From: Butyrivibrio sp. YAB3001 | GTDB taxonomy: Bacteria > Bacillota > Clostridia > Lachnospirales > Lachnospiraceae | Assembly: GCF_900112195.1 (NCBI RefSeq) | Contig: NZ_FOKR01000003.1 | Span: 1-64,000, forward strand | DNA: 64,000 nucleotides | Direction: 5' to 3' | Part shown: in pieces, positions 61,939-64,000 of the stretch | Numbering within the stretch: the stretch's first letter is position 1 | Layout: every line of letters begins with the position of its first letter | Translations under genes and position numbers: made by a program | Notes under the pieces: model-generated | Seen by the model: the letters and a program-made list of their open reading frames with translations, nothing else | What the model was told of the DNA's origin: nothing | Database searches by the model: none

Positions 61939-62493
61939 TTAATCCTTCTTTGCTTCGCTTTCAGGGAAAATAATCTTGTTAACGAAGAAGAATACCACCA
62001 TACTTACACCGCCGTTAAGCACAGTTGTTCCAATATTGTAAACAAAAGCCGGTACGAACTTGCCTGCTACTGCTACCCAGATACAGTTAATTGAGTTTAC
62101 GATGCAGGTGATAACAATAAATGCTAGAATATACCATGCAATCTGCTTACCGGGCTTATCGTGATTGCGGAATACAAACAGCTTCTGAATTGGGAAGTTA
62201 ATGCACTCACCAATTATCATAGCAATCATGTAAGCTGTAAAATATGCAAGTCCGCCATGTGCCTGGTCATAGCCAAGGATATTCCACTGGAAAGTTTCTC
62301 CGGCAATAGTAAGAGGAATTCCCGGCCATCCAAATGATCTGTCACCCAAAAATGCAAATGCCGCAGGCAGGAATGTTAAGAGAAGATACTTAAATACTGT
62401 AATAAGATTACTTACTATTACAAATAATCCTCCCTCTCTTACCCACTTTGCCACAGCAGGGTGTTTTTCCACAAAATCGTTCCAAAATTTCAT
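61939..62493 (-). CDS. GtrA-like membrane protein
   Basis: 184 residues with four helices: LFVIVSNLITVFKYLLLTFLP, GGLAYFTAYMIAMIIGECINF, ILAFIVITCIVNSINCIWVAV and VLNGGVSMVVFFFVNKIIFP. The F-(P)-x-QKLFVFRN segment is the family's usual loop after helix two. GtrA-like proteins are thought to flip undecaprenyl-linked sugars for surface glycans. It follows the GH3 gene by 19 bases on the same strand. Confidence 0.85.
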   Translation of the reverse strand: MKFWNDFVEKHPAVAKWVREGGLFVIVSNLITVFKYLLLTFLPAAFAFLGDRSFGWPGIPLTIAGETFQWNILGYDQAHGGLAYFTAYMIAMIIGECINFPIQKLFVFRNHDKPGKQIAWYILAFIVITCIVNSINCIWVAVAGKFVPAFVYNIGTTVLNGGVSMVVFFFVNKIIFPESEAKKD

Positions 62494-62512
62494 AAAACTT
62501 CATCCCTCCAAA

Positions 62513-64000
62513 TTATTTTATCTTATTCTCATACTGCTTATTCAGCTTTCCATTGCGGAAATAGCCACTAATAACTTTTCCAAGTCCACCAAAGAAATGT
62601 CCGTTTACAATCTTTACTATTCCGTCAACCATATCCATGCTAACAGCACCACCGGTCATCTTGGCCATAGCTCTGAACGGCATATTATAGATGAAAAGAA
62701 TATTAAGATCCGGCTTACCACTGTCATCTGCTTTTTTCTTCATTGCAGTAAGGCGTTTATAAGCAAATCTTGCCAGACCGCTCTTTGCATAATACATCTG
62801 ACAAATAGCATCATTGGCAGTAAGCTCACCGCTCCATTTTCCATCAGGGATGCTTCTTCCAAGGAGCTTTTCAAACTCTGAATCTTCAACAGTCTGAATC
62901 TTTCCTGTGTAATATGAAGGAAGGTCAGATGCGTTATATGGAAGATTATCTGTTGTGGAGGCTCTCTCAATTTCTCCGTCAAGTCTTATATCTGCGCTGC
63001 TTGCTCCGATAAGAATCTGATACTTGCCGCCTTCAACTTCCCACTTGTTTGTATTCACATTCCAGTAACGGAAGGTCTTATCATCAAAAGCAATCTCAAC
63101 CTTCTTACTCTCTCCAGCTTTCAGGAATACTTTTGCAAATCCCTTAAGCTCTTTCTTAGGTCTGAATACCTTTGCTCCGGGAAGCGAAACATACATCTGG
63201 ACAACTTCTGAGCCATCAACTCCACCGGTGTTTTTAACTGTCAGACAAACCTTATCCTCTTTTATCTCAAGATTGCTATACTCAAATGTTGTATATGAAA
63301 GTCCGAAGCCAAAAGGATAAAGAACAGGAATATCTGCTGTGTCATAATATCTGTATCCAACATAAAGACTTTCCCTGTACTCAGCTGTTCTCTCATGGCT
63401 TGGATAATAACGATAAGCAGGTGTATCTTCATGTCTTCTCGGAATTGTCTCTGATAACTTACCTGATGGATTGACGCCACCTGTAAGGATATCAAGAACA
63501 GCTCCGGCACCGGCCTGACCATTGAGGTAACAGTGGAGTATTGCCTTGAAATAATGATGCCATGGCATTTCAATAGCTGAACCTGCGCTTATAATACCCA
63601 CAAGATTCTTATTTACCTGTCCAAGTTCCTGTAAAAGATTTATCTGATTCTGAGGAATTCTCATATGAGTTCTGTCCATTCCCTCAGATTCACTGTCTTC
63701 ATTTAATCCAAAGAAGAAAAGAACTACGTCTGCTCTTGCTGCAATATCAAGAGCTTCTTTCTTGGTTGCTGCATCCTCTTCTCCAGTTCTTGAGTATCCT
63801 CTGCTGCTTCCAATTACCTGAAGATCATAATTTCCAATAAGCTCAGAAATAGTCTCTACCTTTGTAGGATTTACAAGTGATGAACCTGCGCCCTGATATC
63901 TTGGAACAAAAGCAAAATCACCAATAATTGCAACCTTTGCTCCAGGCTTAAGCGGCAGGATCTTTCCTTCATTCTTTAAAAGAATTGTACTTTCTGCAGC
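62513..64000 (-). CDS. GH3 beta-glucosidase, N-terminus outside the window
   Basis: The frame continues without a stop to the window edge (496 codons), so the gene is cut at its 5' end. Visible: the GH3 C-terminal domain starting AAESTILLKNEGKILPLKPG, LFFFGLNEDSESEGMDRTHM (the acid/base Glu is in this region in the family), then NQINLLQELGQVNKNLVG, GLSYTTFEYSNL, and a fibronectin-III-like domain (VCLTVKNTGGVDGSEVV to DIRLDG). A ~110-residue helical tail (LDINIL..., MAKMTGG) follows, usual in Clostridia. It hydrolyses beta-linked glucosides. An ATG at 63679 is internal. Confidence 0.93.
   Translation of the reverse strand, partial: AAESTILLKNEGKILPLKPGAKVAIIGDFAFVPRYQGAGSSLVNPTKVETISELIGNYDLQVIGSSRGYSRTGEEDAATKKEALDIAARADVVLFFFGLNEDSESEGMDRTHMRIPQNQINLLQELGQVNKNLVGIISAGSAIEMPWHHYFKAILHCYLNGQAGAGAVLDILTGGVNPSGKLSETIPRRHEDTPAYRYYPSHERTAEYRESLYVGYRYYDTADIPVLYPFGFGLSYTTFEYSNLEIKEDKVCLTVKNTGGVDGSEVVQMYVSLPGAKVFRPKKELKGFAKVFLKAGESKKVEIAFDDKTFRYWNVNTNKWEVEGGKYQILIGASSADIRLDGEIERASTTDNLPYNASDLPSYYTGKIQTVEDSEFEKLLGRSIPDGKWSGELTANDAICQMYYAKSGLARFAYKRLTAMKKKADDSGKPDLNILFIYNMPFRAMAKMTGGAVSMDMVDGIVKIVNGHFFGGLGKVISGYFRNGKLNKQYENKIK

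Overview
The window looks like chromosome of an AT-rich, Gram-positive anaerobe of the Lachnospiraceae, closest in style to Butyrivibrio or Pseudobutyrivibrio. This is inferred from gene content: pectin and galactan use (GH53 galactanase, GH3 enzyme, KdgF-like cupin, TRAP transporters), a type VII secretion locus of the Firmicutes (EssC/EsaB/WXG100) kind, Rpn/PD-(D/E)XK proteins and c-di-GMP-I riboswitches. No rRNA, tRNA, CRISPR array or prophage was seen.

Layout. (1) 1-3,420: Rpn-family nuclease, XRE regulator, flavodoxin-like protein, and a graveyard with two IS256-family transposase 3' ends joined head to head. (2) 3,458-7,954, minus strand: secreted PPC-like protein, two lipoproteins, a Cys-repeat surface protein that lost its membrane anchor by a frameshift, and a small membrane protein. 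(3) 8,059-24,504: a two-armed island. The long minus arm encodes a J-like/Sel1 protein, a GrpE-like protein, a divergent Hsp70, a CbxX/EccA-type AAA+ ATPase, small and membrane proteins, a Sel1/TM protein, an HTH protein, an FHA protein and two membrane Ser/Thr kinases. The short plus arm encodes a DUF2752 protein, a zinc-ribbon/DUF898 protein and a membrane protein. Each arm has its own promoter, c-di-GMP-I aptamer and intrinsic terminator, arranged back to back at 21,591-22,011. This is the most striking feature here. (4) 24,610-34,551: galactanase, a MITE-like palindrome, a sensor operon (YcxB-like, histidine kinase, AraC-type response regulator, TRAP-type binding protein), the TRAP operon dctPQM and a divergent kdgF. 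(5) 34,653-40,536: MarR regulator with a heterodimeric ABC exporter, small genes including one with a FliM-like CheY-binding motif, and endonuclease III. (6) 40,663-59,646: type VII secretion locus with EssC, EsaB-like protein, five WXG100 proteins, DUF4176, FHA/vWA protein, PP2C phosphatase, two papain/CHAP-like effectors, a kinase-TM-TPR protein that may stand in for EssB, and a TPR/Cys-cluster protein. An Rpn gene with a duplicated tail sits inside it. (7) 59,812-64,000: an AAA_14/DUF4143 ATPase flanked by two related palindromes, a GtrA-like protein and the 3' part of a GH3 glucosidase cut by the window edge.

How the parts may work together (inference). Rising c-di-GMP would switch both arms of the island, coupling a dedicated chaperone/AAA+ set to kinase-FHA signalling at the membrane. 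The type VII locus carries its own kinase, phosphatase and FHA set, and the two blocks of that locus start from nearly identical upstream sequences, so they are probably co-regulated. The galactanase, TRAP and KdgF genes form a pectin/uronate-use neighbourhood.
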